DNA of 64,000 nt from Bagarius yarrelli (GCA_005784505.1 VCAZ01000138.1:434001-498000), one strand, 5' to 3'. Positions 12,840 through 26,075 are shown, numbered from the stretch's first letter. A program made the numbers and translations. The notes: generated by a model not told the origin, from the letters alone.

Positions 12840-13252
12840 CAAGGAGTAAAAAGAACAGTTACATAACGTAATGTCTTCTATGTAAACCAAAACAAGTCAA
12901 CATATCAACATACAGGAATTCCAGCTCCAACCTAAGAAAATGTTATGGGAAGTTTAATGATAACGGCTATTTGAAGGGGGTCCTGCAAGTACAGACACTT
13001 TAACCTTACTGTAAGTTACTATAAAATCTCACACATTGACTTCTGATTTTTTGTAGTCAAATGTAAGTATTTTTTCTGGATTCAAAAATTTCTCTTCATT
13101 TAATTAGATCCAAAGTAACTAGTAAATTACAGTTACTTATCATTCTATCCTACATTACCTTTGCTCAAGTAACTTTAATAGTTTTACTTGAGTAATTATA
13201 TTTATAAGTAGATTTACTTGTACTCAAGTAAAAGTTTGGGCTACTCATCCCT
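12840..13252. mobile_element. hAT-like element remnant (related to 62799-63197)
   Basis: It ends with CTACTCATCCCT, close to the inverse of the AGAGATGGGTAG end of the element at 62799. It shares internal blocks in inverted order, such as 'ctaagaaaatgttatggg' and 'actttaaccttac'. The 'acttgtactcaagtaaaagt' block just before its end is typical of an abundant fish non-autonomous DNA transposon. The left end is not clear. Confidence 0.55.
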
Positions 13253-15229
13253 GCTCCTACTGAAACATTAAACTTACAGATAAAACACTTACAAAGCTAA
13301 TATAAAAGCTAGGATATAAAAGTCAGGTTAGTATATATTGTATATTGTTAATATTTATGTTGTAATATAAAGATTAACATATGTTGTTTATTGCAAACCT
13401 TTTTAATAGTATCATAGATTAAAAAGTTTGTTAAATATTGTTATTGTTTTATTATTTTAGATACGCTTATAACATGTACTAAAACTTTGAGTCTGAAAAA
13501 GTCTGAATTTTATTTTATTTTAATGGCCCGCCTGATATCTACCTTCTGTTTTACTCTTTAGTTCAGAGCAGACCTCCACAAAGTTTTCAACCAACAATCA
13601 TACTGTAACTGGCTTTAACTGGTGGATCAAAACTGAAGTCTTGATTTCCTTTAGCTCCTTAAGAGCCTAACTAGTTGTTTCTGAAAAGCAGGGAGGAGTT
13701 CAGAGGAGGCCTGGCCCGTTTTCCTCAACTGTGGTGCAGCTCAAGCTCGCATTTTTAGCTGCTGAGCACTGGATATCTGCAGCGGGTGGTTTATGGACCC
13801 TCCTCACAGTAATTGGCCCAAGTGTTGACACACTGAAAAACTCCAGTAAGCCGCAGACGACTGATATGGCTGGGTGCAGTTTTTCAAAAATCAGAAAGGA
13901 GAAATAGGGAGATTGAGGTTTAGAATGCGAGACTGCCCACATTTTAGCATCCAGATCGTGTAAAGCAACAATTCGATTCAGGAGCCAAACACTGCTTTTC
14001 CTCAGCTGCCTTCAAAGTGCCAGCAACTCTGGTGAGTCCTGGCTGGACCTTGCTTTACTTCAAAGAGTTCAAAGAGATTTACTGTAAGCACTGAAATCAG
14101 AGAAGGGGGGAGAAGAATCTAGTCATGCAGAGAGTATCACTGGGCTGCTTAATTAAAACTTGTTGAGGAAACATGGTCCACACTTTGGGGTCTAATAATT
14201 CAACCCATCATCAAAGGTAAAGGGAGTGTAGTGAAGACCGTACTACGTATGTGCCGTCATAAGCTCCCCAACTTGTTCCTCTCTCGGCCAAACGTCTGCC
14301 GCCAACCCTGTGCCGGGGGGCAAACATCCCAGGGCCAGAGGGATGTTTAAAGGGAACGGGCCTGGATCAAGACTGGGGAAGGAGCTAGCAGGTCAGACTT
14401 AGAGTATGATATTCAGTATACTCAACAAACTCTAGTGGGTACAAGAAGGAGGCCTGAGTGGGCAAAACAAAATCTGGAGCCCAGGAAGAGATTGAGATAC
14501 AAAAAAAAGAGTCCTGGTAAGAAATCCTTCTCCTCATGGTTGTGGCAGAACTGCAGCTTTTATTAAGGGAATACGGGAGGGAGTGTGTGAGGGAGGGATG
14601 AGAATGAAAAAGCCATGTAAGCAGCTTTGTGAATGAGCTGCTACCTCAGGGATGGTTTTGATTAAAGGTCCTTGTAGAGCTTACACTTAATCTCTGAACT
14701 AAACAGGACCAGGCCTCATCACACCAGATCCCACAATCCTGACTCCCAAAGACTGGAAAATGTTTTGGAATGCAAATTTTCTTATTATATTATTTATCAA
14801 GCAATAAAAATCATTTACAAATCTATTAGAATTTTGCCAACGTTATGGAGATCTTTAGTGTGTGTGTGAGGGCAGTGAGAAACTTGCAACTTTTTAAAGC
14901 ACATATTGCAAACCTTTCTATGTCTTGCCAAAGCATCTGAACTTTAGATGCCAGGATTTTTGTCCTGTTTTTACATGCTGGTCTAGTATTTACCCAAATT
15001 ATATCAAATGCATGTACATGTACTGCTCAGACATTTAAATGATATTATTAAATAAAACCAAGACATTCAATAATTGTTGCAACTAAATTAAGTATTAAAT
15101 ATTGATAACATTTTTATTGATAAAATTTGATCTAATTTCGTTGGATCTGAAATTTATCTATATTACTTAAATGCTCATATTCCAAATACAGTTTTAGCAA
15201 TATGACTCTTATATTGGCATGGGAACATG
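13253..15229. other. intergenic, no gene seen
   Basis: Unique sequence; the part at 13560-14760 is moderately GC-richer. No conserved exon, RNA gene or clear repeat was recognised. Confidence 0.4.
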
Positions 15230-15460
15230 GCAGACCAAAATCACCCAAATCCAGATGGGTTCTCTGTAGAGTCTAGTTCCTCTCAAGGTTTCTTCCTATT
15301 ACCATCTTGGGGAGTTTTGCTTGCTCATCAGGGACAAATAGGGACAAACTGATTTCTATTTCATTTGCATTTCATAATTATCCTTGATTGTGTGAAGCTG
15401 CTTTGAGACCATTGTAAAAAATAGTAACGAATATAAATTGAATGAAAATTAAATTGAGTT
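15230..15460 (+). repeat. interspersed repeat ('gtttcttcct' family)
   Basis: It contains 'caaggtttcttcctatta', 'ggggagttttgcttgctcat' and 'tgtgaagctgctttgagacc', and ends in 'aaattgaatg', the order of a common fish repeat. Copies on the - strand lie at 21128-21310 and 27132-27250. Confidence 0.7.
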
Positions 15461-18400
15461 TAATAAAATTTAATACAAGCATTTTATTTGCCATTTACAC
15501 AGTTGTCAGTCCATGATGTAAAATTTTTGCTCCCCAAACAGCTGTCATTACATTATTTATATTATTTATTTTTATTTTTTAAATACTTGAGTTTTGCTTG
15601 TTACATTAAACACATCTTTTACACTATTCCTGTGATGCTAATGAGATTGTATCATGAAAAGTGTAACATAGCTTTCTTACTACAGTGATATATGTTAGGT
15701 TCTGCAATTGTATAGACTCACTACTCTTATCTCAACACTTAAAACAATCAGTTGACAATTAAAAAGTCTGACAGTAATACATTTTTAATTAAAACATTTT
15801 GCTTAATTTCTCAATTATCCACTCTGTAATCACTAAGGTTAAAAAATCAACACAGAACAGCTTACGTGGAAAATTTCGAAAACATTAACGCCACAGTGGT
15901 GTTCCCACACTGTTGGAAACCACATGCTCCTCCACCTACTAAATATCAGGTCGTATTCAACTTAACAACATCTCCACCCATCATAATGCTGCTTGTAAAC
16001 GGCACATTAACGTCTTGCTTCCTGTCACATTGTTGGTCATGTAATTAGTCACTCCAACCGAATCTGTCATAAAGATTTCAAAAGTGAACCTATTCCAGGT
16101 TACTAAGTACATATCCCTTTATTTACTATCGATACAGCAAACAGAACATTTAACAACGTAACACTGTGTTGAACTTGCAACTTATTGTATGTTCGGTATT
16201 ACAATTACACATTTCTGGCTTGCAGTGCACATGAAGATCTATGGAAGTATTGTATAATATACATACGCAATCATAGAAAGCCCAGCTTCTGAATCCTGAC
16301 CTACTCTAATTCTCTCAAAGTTACTAATAGGACTGTACACCCTTAATAATATCTCACATGTTAGCTGTAGAACTAGTGCAACCCCTGCACATCTGGTTTC
16401 AGCAAACATACAACAGAGTAATAGCACATTTGACACTAAGAGAAAGCGAGAGAGAGATTACAATGAGTGGCTAGAAGACTTCCTGCTCTCTCATGAGACT
16501 GACTTCGGAAATCTTTTCACCTAAGTTTAGAGCTGCCTAATTATAGGCAACGACCTTACGCCTGATATTAGTAATGCTCGAATGCAGGTCGATGCTCAGT
16601 TACTTAAACATGCACTCACACGCTCATTTATAATGTGTGTGTTTTTCATGGGAATAAGGGGATCCACAGAGAGAGAAGGAGAGAGGGATATGACATTCAG
16701 AGTACAAGTTGGACTGGTTTCTCTAAACTCAAGTATATCATTAACTTATCCTGCAGCAACTGGAGATGCTTTGTTCTTAAAGGTATAATAGTTCTAAAAG
16801 TTTAAAGATAAAAAAGGTAGAGATAGAAAGACCTACTCTAAATACAGCCTCTTAATTTGACAGATAACACAAAACAAAGTAGATAATAATGGAAGCTGCT
16901 ATAAAATAAGGAAAACTACTAGAAAGGACCACTAGGACGAGCATGCTGTTTAAAAAGATGCATGCCACACCATGATAGTATACAAATCATAATTTATTTG
17001 CACATTAATAGCAGTAATAATGAAACAACAACTTTTTCCTTCACTTCACATTAATTTTTAAATATGTATACAAAGCAGCACCTTTCAGATTCTGTAACAA
17101 CCTGCAGCAAGATAACTAACATTTCATCTACTTGCTAAATCAGTTCGAGTTTAGTTTTTTTTTAAAAACACTTTTTCACAAATACAAACTGTTACCATGA
17201 CAATGCAAACTGCAGTAAAATCAAAGACATTAGCAGAAAAGGCTTGCTAATCTGACAGACTCTCAAGCCAAGAGGTTAGTCGTTATTTTGTCTCCTAACT
17301 CCAACTCCTCATACAGTAGCATTTATGTCTGATTAACACATCACTGTTGATTATATTCTTCACTAAATGAATCAAAAAAGGTTCAGGTTTCTTGTTGTAC
17401 GTTTCTTAAAATTGAGCTAGCTTATTTTAGCAAAAGAATGCTATCAGTACTAAGGGCTATGCATTGTCACCTACACAACTGATTCTGTAATGTAATTTAT
17501 GGAAATTAACCAAATGTGCAAAAATATAAAATACAACATATACGGTATAAATTATGATTTTATTTATTTTATTGAATATGGATTTAGGAGCATCAAGAAA
17601 AAATTGTTTAATAATTTCGTAAAGAATATTTCATGGTGACCTTCTGGAGTCTTTCCCAGATGTCATTAAGTAAAAGTTAAGTAAAAGTCCATCACAGGGC
17701 CCCATCCAAACAAACAACCACACACTAGCAAATATACGTTAAACAGAAGGCCTATGCAGTTTTTCATGTTGTAAAAAGTTATTATGTCACCTGTCCAGGG
17801 AAAAAAACATAGCTTAAATTGCTTTTTAACACTTTCATTCCCTTTCAAGCTTAGTTTTCATACTTTAAAGCATTTTCATAGGTATTTAGCACTGTATTCC
17901 ACCTCTTCCAATATGAATGGATCTTATTGGCATGTCCTTTACATTTGCAGCATTTTGGCAGACTGGATTAGCTCTCCCCTAAATAAAGTTTATCTTACAT
18001 AGTTGCTGCTGCTGTAAAATTCTCCGGCCACATGGCAGTGAAAAGACATTTACTGAGCCTGGGGTGCCTTCAGAAGCAGTTTCAGGCCCTCAACCCCTGC
18101 CCCCACCTTCACAGCAGTAATTACAGGGTAAAGAGCGGCCTCGCTGACGTATATGCAGGATTTATTTTAGTGAATTTCCACACAAGTTAAAAGAATGCTG
18201 TGCACTCCCTCTGCATACATACACAGAGCCAAAGGCAGGATTCTGACAGCATAAATCAACAGATACTTCTGCCCTTCCTCTGCTATGCTCTTACCTCTAA
18301 TGGCTGTTTCTGAACACTGACACATAATAAGCCTTGTTGTTATTTTATGGTTTCAGGAACACTCTTCTTTAGTCATAGTGCGAGAGCAAAAGAAAGAGCT

Positions 18401-21127
18401 CAGAAAGTTGCAAGGTTGAAATGTCTATTTCGAAGCAATGACATTGCTTGAAGTTTCAGCTCCTGAAACATGACCAAGAAACTCTTCATTTCCCAGCAGA
18501 ATTCAAGACCTTTTTAGCCTTCAATTAACCCTACCATGGAATGAGACTCCATTTACACAACTCCATGAGGAATCACCTCTAAGATAGTACTGTTTGTCTT
18601 GGAAAGAAGTCAGATTTTTGTGTTTATAGCAAGTGATATACTCCTGGCTTATTAAATGTGGAATTGCAAAACAATGACAGTTTCACAGTAAATCACTTAA
18701 TCACTCTATATATCATAATAAAGATTCTCCACGTGCAAAATCTTTTAGGGAAATGCAGTGCATATCTTGGCTAGATTCAAATTAGACTATTCTACAATTA
18801 TATCAAATCTAATGGAATATTTATGCTCTGTTAGAAACATGTAAACATGTAAAATTTGAAAAGAAAAATTTGCATTCATCTTGATTTCAAAGGCCACTAT
18901 TTACAGCATACAATAAAAAAATCCTTATGTAATTTTAATCATTTTCATACAAAAAACAGACACTGTCAAAGTGCACTAAAAAAACACTGAAAAACTCCAA
19001 CTTCTTTTCTAAATCTTATCTTAACACATATTCTAAGCCACATGATGATGTACTACAAGGCACAACAAGCTTACTTATCTAGTCTAAAACGCAACGATTT
19101 GTTTCACTCTTGGGACTATTGGTTTGACTTTATTCCAGAAGGCAGGGCTGAATCAACTCCATGTAACCCCTGGAACTTTGGTTCTGCAGCAAGGACACTA
19201 ATCTTATGTCTGTTTCTTGCAGGCCATTTTTTGAACCACAAAAATGACAGTTAATATAATCAGTTAAGAGTAAATATTATGGATATGATTTTTTTTCCAA
19301 AAACTTTTTTGTTTCAAGGCATGCTTCTAAAGGCAATAACCTTTTTTCTTCCCACCAGTCTGTCCCTTCAGCAGGAAGGACCCTTTTTTCCAAAGAGGGC
19401 TGTTAAAAAGAAATTGTAGAGACTCTTTCCCTCCTAATATGTTCCATATTGTAACTTTAAATGGGGTGGACTCAGGAAATGCAGTCACACTGACATGCCT
19501 TCCAAGCTTCCAGGCTGAGGTTTGGCCTGCTGTGCTGGTGGTTCTGTGGGCTTGGGCTCAGAGATCAGTCCGTGTTGGGTTTCCTCCTCATGAGAGACTT
19601 GATGTCCAAATTACCAGGCTGTGCTTTGTTGGGTTTTTTTTGGTGCATGGGGACTTTTCATTCAAAAGAATTTCAAAATGTTTATTGCTGCAAGGTCAAA
19701 TTCTTTTATAAACAGTATTGTTTTTTTGTGATTTCGCTATACACTTAAAACATGCAAACAGACTATTTGTGTGTCACAGACGCACCAGTAATAGGGGTGG
19801 ACTGAATAATGGTGTGTTTATGTGTGGTGCATTTTATTTGTTAAAGACTTCTCTGTGCTCAATGTTGTAGCAGGGAAGAGAAGGGAAGGGAAAAAAATCT
19901 CTTTTTCTCTTTTTGTCTTTCTGCTCTCTCTAATCTAACCCAGAACTCGGTATATCCGTGCCAAAAGATGAAAAACATCATGCAGCGTGCCGCTTCGCCA
20001 GCTCCCGTTTTGAGATTTTGCACTGCGTTATTGCACTGCATATCATGAAGAAAACCTATGTTTAAAAGCAATGTCACTGTGCTCCCTGAGATTTTACTAT
20101 CTGTTTAGTGTATGTTTGTATTTGAGTGTGTGCTTGGGAAATGTTTGGACCCTTACTTTTGATGAAAAGCTCAGTGAAGAAATTTGACTTAGGTCGGGTT
20201 ACACATTCCAGGGGCGCAATACCACCCTCCGACTTCACTGACATACCTGACACTAGCAATGAAAGCGTGTGTGAATTATTTTTGTGTATCTGTGCATAAG
20301 GCCTGCTTGTGTATATGCACACAATATATATCTTTAGATGTAACTTTAATTACTTTTTCAATTTTTTCAAAGTTACATATAATTATTAAAGATTCATAAG
20401 GATGTTTTAGAGGCCATTTTGTGTGCTAGCAATTAAAAAAGTGTAATTCCTGATTTAGAACCCCAAATTTAAAAAAAAAAGGTTTCTTTCATCCACAGTT
20501 CTTAAGCCCGTTTAACCAAAGGTTAAATTTTTCTACTTGTTTGGTTATGATTAACCCAAAAACATTGTCACTAGGAGAAGCATCACTCTCACAATCGAAG
20601 CATTTTTATAGCAGATGTTTTTATTGAAACTTTTAATATAAATTAATATAATACTCTTTAAATCACTGTTTATAACCTCATAATCAGTCTTTGCAGTCAA
20701 ATATGCATAAACCAAATGTAAATCTAATTTGCTTAATTAACCACAAAACAAAGAGTTTTCTTGTATTGGATCTTTAGGCGATTGTTCGAAAATCTAGTAT
20801 AAATGAGGCACTCTAAAGGATAAAACCCCCAGTGGCAAAGAACAACTCAGTGTATGGTTTGCATACAATAAAAGTGTATTTCATCCATTTATTGATCTAA
20901 ATAAAGGGGGGGAAAGAGTAACAAAATGAAGAAGGAATGTTGTATGTCTATTTTGTGAAAAAGAATGTGTGTTAAGGCTTTCTGGAATCCAGCAGGGGAA
21001 ACCACAGAGCAAGATTTAAAAGCTGCTGGTGCCTACTGGACTGCATTAAGACAGAGGAAGTAAAAGAGAAAGAAACACAGAGTTTGGTGTAAAGATGTTT
21101 TTCTAAGCAATTTAAGTCAATTTATTT
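15461..21127. other. intergenic, no gene seen
   Basis: A long AT-rich stretch with no recognised exon, RNA gene or well-preserved transposon. The part around 18015-18260 is GC-richer, with C-rich blocks and a CRE-like TGACGTAT, and may be a conserved element (weak). The short frames at 15488, 19042, 19439 and 19859 have no recognisable domain. Confidence 0.4.
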
Positions 21128-21310
21128 TAATAATGATTTTAACAACAGACTTTTTTCTCATAGCAGCTTTACAGAAATTAGATGAATAGTTTTACCCCAA
21201 GTCAGCAAGTCTGAGGCAAAGGTGTCAAGGAAAAACTCCCTGAGATGACATTAGGGAGAAACCTAAATAGAAACCAGTCTCAAGACGGAAGCCATCTTTA
21301 TTTTGGTGAC
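21128..21310 (-). repeat. interspersed repeat ('gtttcttcct' family)
   Basis: The reverse complement shows 'aaagctgct'-like sequence, 'agggagtttttccttgacac' and 'gtctcaagac' blocks, as in the copy at 15230. It lies just outside the Gypsy element. Confidence 0.6.
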
Positions 21311-21405
21311 ACCAGAGTGTGTGACTGTTGATCATGTCCCATCTATATCCCAATAAAATTGTCTCCAAAAGCTTTAAGCAACCCGATTCCCATTTATTTC
21401 CTTCT

Positions 21406-21588
21406 TGTTGACTCATGTAGCATGAATAAAGTGGCACAGACTTCTGCTTGATTATCTGTAAGCTTATTGAGCGCACATGCACATCACAAGGTAGCTATAC
21501 TTTCTAACACACCAACAACCTCAGGGGGAGAGAGGGCGGGTGTCCAATCACATACAACTAGTAATGTCACACATATGTATGTACTTCA
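21406..21588 (-). repeat. Gypsy 3' LTR
   Basis: The downstream LTR of the - strand element, 183 bp, TG...CA bounded. It shares 'gacttctgcttgattatctg' and 'ctatactttctaacacacca' with the partner LTR. The 5-bp duplication CTTCT abuts it on the outside. Confidence 0.85.
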
Positions 21589-21840
21589 TTCTCTTTCCTA
21601 AGCATACACTAAAGCACATCAGATTCTAGATGCACTTACAGTATGCTTTAATTTTTTGCAAACTAGGGTGATGTTGTATCGTTGGAGCTGAAGCAGCATT
21701 CATTGGAGTCAAGCAGAAGCGCAATGTATTGGACGTTTGGTGATTGTCACTGGTTTATTTCTGTTTTATTGTTATTTTAACCATATATAGCAGATGCAGT
21801 AAACCATGAAATAAAACAATGTTTCTCCAGGACCCTAGTG

Positions 21841-22070
21841 CTTCACAAAACAACATAGAATTACACAAAACACAAAGAGCCATGAGCTACAAATAAGTAA
21901 AAATTTTATTTTAATGATACAATGTTACCATAGTCTTTAAATCCAGAATAATTTAAAATTGAATAGATATTATTTATTTTCATTATTTTTTTACAAAGCC
22001 ACAGGGAGCCTGTGAGCTGAGGGATTAAAGAGCCACATGCGGCTCCGGAGCCGTGGGTTAACGACCCCTG
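21841..22070. mobile_element. hAT transposon end fragment
   Basis: The right part carries 'gccacagggagcc', 'agagccacatgcggctccgg' and ends 'cgacccctg', the terminal region of a vertebrate hAT family. The other terminus was not found, so it is a fragment. It sits between the Gypsy 3' end and the 3' end of the LINE. Confidence 0.55.
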
Positions 22071-22079
22071 CCCTAGACG

Positions 22080-23800
22080 GTGCAAGAACAGACAATACAG
22101 AACTTAACACACTGTACAGTACATTCAATAGTGCCGACAAGATTATAAAGGTGTGCAGATAAACAAAGAGTTGTGCAAGTAGGCAGCAAGATTATTTTTC
22201 AAACAGCATTTGAAGTGTCCATACTTAACAGTATGTATTTTTGTGTTTACGTAGTGCTGTAAACATTAATTTATGTTGAGTGTGTGTGTGTCGTTTGAGG
22301 TAGTTTAGTTCTGTGTGTTGAGGAGCCTGATGGCTTGAGGGAAGAAACTGTTACACATTCGGGTTGTGAGAGCCAGAATGCTACGGTACCATCTTTCCAG
22401 ATGGTAGGAGTGTGAAAAGTGAGTGTGAGGGGTGTGTGTGGTCGTCCACAATGCTTTTGGCTTTGTGAATGCAGTGTGTGGTGTAAATGTTCATTACAGA
22501 GGAAAGAGAGACTCTGATGATCTTCTCAGCTGTTTCCACTATCCTCTGCAGGGTCTTGCAGTCTGAAATGGTGCAGTTCCCAAACCAGGATGATGCAGCT
22601 GCTCAGAATGCTCTTAATGGTCCCTCTGTAGAACATGGTCAGGATGGCGGGTGAAAAATGGGCTTCCTTCAGCCTACGAAGGAAGTAGAAGCACTGCTTT
22701 TTAGCTGATGGAGCTATTTCCTTAGTCTTGTCAACATTTGTTGGCTCTACACCAGGCCGTTAGCTGTTGCACCTCCTCTCTGTATACTGACTCGTCGGTT
22801 TTGCTGATGGCTTCCATTTTATCGGTGAACTTAATGATGTAATTTAAGCTGTCCATTGACACATAGTCTTGAGTCGGCAGAGTGAACAGCAGTTAGCTGA
22901 GCATACAGCCCTGCGGAGCCCCCACTGGATCCAGTTGCAGAGGAAGGTGTTTAGGCCCAGCAGGCTCAGCCTCTTGATCAGATGCTGAGGAATGAGTGTT
23001 TTGAATGCTAAACTGAAGTCTATAAACAGCATTCGTACAAATGTGTCCTTATTGTCCAGGTGTGTGAGGGCCAAATAGAGGGTTGTGGCAATGCCATTGT
23101 CAAACAATACACAAACTGTAATGGGTCCAGTGTGGGAGGAAGCAGGGCCTTAATGTGCCTTATGACAAGCCTTTCGAAGCACTTCACGATGGGTGTGAGC
23201 TTGACGGGACGGTTGTCATTGAGGCAGGAGACTGTCGACTTTTTTGGCATGTGGACATCACTGGTGTACAGGGAAGTGTTGAAGATGTCAGAGAAAACAT
23301 CTGCTAGTTGTTCTGCACAGTCCCTAAGCACTCTGCCAGGGATGTTATCTGGTCTAGCAGACTTCCGTGGGCTAACTTTGTGAAAAGTTCTCCTCACATC
23401 AGTCTTTGTTAGACAGAGCACGTGGGAGAATGGTTGGTCTTCTTCGCTGCCATGTTTTCTGCACCCCAAACCAGGCGAATAAGCTGTTCAGCACATCTAT
23501 CTGGCCCTGGATTCTTTTGGTGTATGCGCGCTTTGCTTCTCTGATGGCTCCAGACAGTTTTTGGCCCTTGCTGTTTTTTGGCCCTTTTGTTCTATTGTTT
23601 CTGATTGGAGCGTGCTGTGGTGGTTTTGGAAATAGTCACATCATCAATGCACTTGCCTTGTAGCTGGTCACTGAAGTCGTGTACTCCTCCAGGTTAACAG
23701 ACTCACCATTGGTTGCAGGCTGCCTAAACATCTGCCAGTCAGTGCACTCAAAGAAGTCCTGAAGAGCTGAAGTTGCTTCTGTTGACAAGGATCTTACCTG
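22080..23800 (-). pseudogene. 5'-truncated non-LTR retrotransposon (L2/CR1 group) RT
   Basis: The - strand codes the reverse transcriptase and C-terminal part of a fish LINE. Recognisable pieces in order are [15 protein letters not shown] near 23780, [20 protein letters not shown] with [11 protein letters not shown] near 23350, a PVKLTPI-KCFERLV block near 23190, [20 protein letters not shown] near 23050, and a C-terminal region near 22320-22640. Frameshifts and stops interrupt it, so no protein is made. The 5' end falls in the Gypsy RNase H sequence, consistent with 5' truncation on insertion. The assignment to the L2/CR1 group is from memory of similar fish proteins; the clade is uncertain. 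Confidence 0.8.
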
Positions 23801-25340
23801 CTTTAAAAACAAAGGCTGGTGGTCAGTTTCGATGGTCACTGGTTTGCCATAAATGTAATCATTAATCTGGGTGCCAGCGAAGACTACAGCAAGGATCTCT
23901 TTTGATATGTGTGCATAGGGCATTTCAGTCATATTGTCCTGCAGACAGGCCGCTCCTAACCCAAACTGTGAGAAGTAGCTTTTAGCTGTTAGGGTGACAG
24001 GCTTGTTATTGTTGTAATATGACAGGTACAGGAGGGCATGCAAGGCATTTTCTTAAAGCATACTGGTGCTGCTGCAGCCAGCACCATGCTGTGGCTTTGT
24101 CTGTTAGCTGGTGAAGTGGGGCAGATATGTCACTGAGGTTCTAAATAAACTTGCCCATGTAGTTGGCCATGCCAAGAAATCTTAGAAGAGCAGTGGCGTT
24201 GGTGGGTTGTGGCATTTCAGTGATGGCTTTATTCTTTGACAGATCAGTATGTAGGCTGTCCCTACTGAAGACATGGCCCACATAGCTTACCTTGTTCAGT
24301 CTAAATTTTCATTTCAGTGGATTTAGCATTGGATGTACTTGTTTTGCTCAGGTACTCTTTTTTCAGATGTCGTTGTGTTCCTTTACTGTGCATCCACCAA
24401 TCAATATGTCAGCACAGAAATATCCAGCAAAAATTTGCTCCATTTATTGTTGAAAAACTTTACTAGCCGAGTTTATGCTGAAATGCATTCTGAAATGCAT
24501 TCTTAGAAATCAGCCAAAAGGGTGCTGAATGTTTGAATGAATGAATGTCACAGCCCAAATTTCAAATTCAACCATCTTTTCTGTGCTTGGTGCAAAAAGT
24601 TCATTTTGGCAAATATCCTCAATAAGAGGATATTGCCAAAAATGAACTTTTTGCACCAAGCACAGAAAAAAGATGGTTGAATTTGAAATTTGGGCTGTGA
24701 CATCCTTAACTGTTCTCACTGAGTGATAAGGTCTTTGTATAGCTGTGTTCAGGTCGCTAGGGTCTATACAAATACTTTGCCTTGCTGGCTGGACAACAGG
24801 AGGTATGGTGGGGTTGATATTCATGGAATATGTGACAAGTAGTCTACCCACCTCATCCTTTAAAAGGTCAGCATATTTGGTTAAAAATATTGTTTGTAAA
24901 TTCATCTTGACTGGATGTGTTCAGCTGGTGGACTTCCTTGTTAAATGTTAGGAAGACAGTCAGGTAGACCGAATAGTAGTCAAAAGTCTGTTTGTCTAGA
25001 CTGCATGGTATTGTGACTGAGCCAAGTGTGTGTAGCTCATTGCCACCATATGCTATTAACTTTATTGTGCTTGACACATTAAGTTCATCACCTTTTCGCA
25101 GGCGCTGGAAAGTGTCTAAATTCATCAGTTTTCAAATTTGCTTCTGTGTCCACTTTCAGTTCCACCAGCTTGTTATATATGTGTGCAGTGCTGTACAGTT
25201 CACTTGTTGTTAGGTTGGTCAGAGAATCAACAGACTTTGCATTTATTCCATCAATGCAACGTTTCACTTCTTGCAGTCATTGCATTGTTGACCAAATGTC
25301 CAATTTTGGCAGAATTGTTACAGTTCTGCTATGGTCAGCA
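23800..25340 (-). pseudogene. Gypsy pol remnants (protease, RT, RNase H)
   Basis: On the - strand, RT is recognised from PTIPPVVQPARQS (near 24810), CIDPSDLNTAIQRPYHSVRT (near 24770), a HPFG piece near 24515 and NKVSYVGHVF (near 24290), followed by FLGMANYMGKF (near 24175). RNase H is recognised from [11 protein letters not shown] (near 23950), EILAVVFAG and [18 protein letters not shown] (near 23840). Frame breaks and stops occur throughout. The RT core is split by a 76-bp inverted duplication at 24545-24703. Confidence 0.8.
24545..24703. repeat. inverted duplication (hairpin) within Gypsy RT
   Basis: The left arm 24545-24620 and right arm 24626-24703 are reverse complements except for about two short indels, and are separated by only 5 bases (aataa). 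The right arm is in the natural RT orientation; the left arm is the flipped extra copy. Confidence 0.95.
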
Positions 25341-25369
25341 ATGATATGCTATTGGATCTTTATTTTTGT

Positions 25370-25683
25370 TACATATACTTTTTTACAGCACAGTAAAATT
25401 CTTTCTTCGCATATCCCATCTTAGTTAGTTGGGGTCAGAGTGTAGGTTCAGCTATGGTACAGCACCAATAGCACTTATATGCTTTTAGTTAAAGTGAGTT
25501 CTCGCAGCACCCCTGGAGCAGGAAGGGTCTTGCTCAAGGACCCAACAGTGGCTGGCTGACAGTGGTGGGGCTTGAACCCAGGTCTTTAGTTCAACATCTC
25601 ATGCTGGTGGCAATGGGGCTTGAACCCAGGTCTTCAGATCAACAACTTAGCACCTTAACCATTTAAGCCACCACTGCCCCCCC
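25370..25683 (-). repeat. tRNA-derived SINE with duplicated B-box segment
   Basis: On the - strand it begins with a tRNA-like head ('gtggtggcttaaatggttaa'), then 'cttgagcaagacccttcctg', and ends with 'catatccc'-type sequence, 'gaagaaagaattttactgtg' and 'ctgtaaaaaagtatatg'. This matches the order of an otophysan SINE. The stretch holding 'ggggcttgaacccaggtctt' (+ strand) occurs twice about 55 bp apart. Confidence 0.75.
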
Positions 25684-25983
25684 ACCACATTGGTTTGCGA
25701 TGTTTATTCTTTCGTCTGGTGCACAGCATTGACAGTAGCAGTTGTTATAAGCTTGTCTTATAATGCAATTAGTTTAAATATAATAATATAGGATCCAAAA
25801 GTCTCACCAGGCTTCTGTTATCCCATAATAAATTTGTGTCGTTCCATTGTGATGTTAAGAGAACAAATCTCACAGAACTTCCCTTTAAAACAGTCACGGT
25901 CTTCTCTGGACTCAGCTGGTGTAATATTAACACTGCTATTTTCACCGGGAACTCTCACCTCCTATGTATAAATATATAATAAA

Positions 25984-26075
25984 ATGGTGGCTCATGGTAA
26001 AGCCTGAAGATCGTGGGTTCTATTCCCAGCTCCATCAAACTACCACTGTTGGGCCTTGCCCGTTGCATTCGGCTT
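25984..26075 (+). repeat. SINE fragment
   Basis: It reads 'ggtggctcatggtaaagcc', a B-box-like GGTTCTATTCC, then 'taccactgttgggcc', as in tRNA-derived fish SINE heads. It is inserted in the Gypsy element. Confidence 0.55.

Noticed and set aside
23636..24043. 135-aa - strand frame as a host gene
   Set aside because: It is a chance fusion of Gypsy RNase H with LINE sequence, as the two halves match different transposon proteins.
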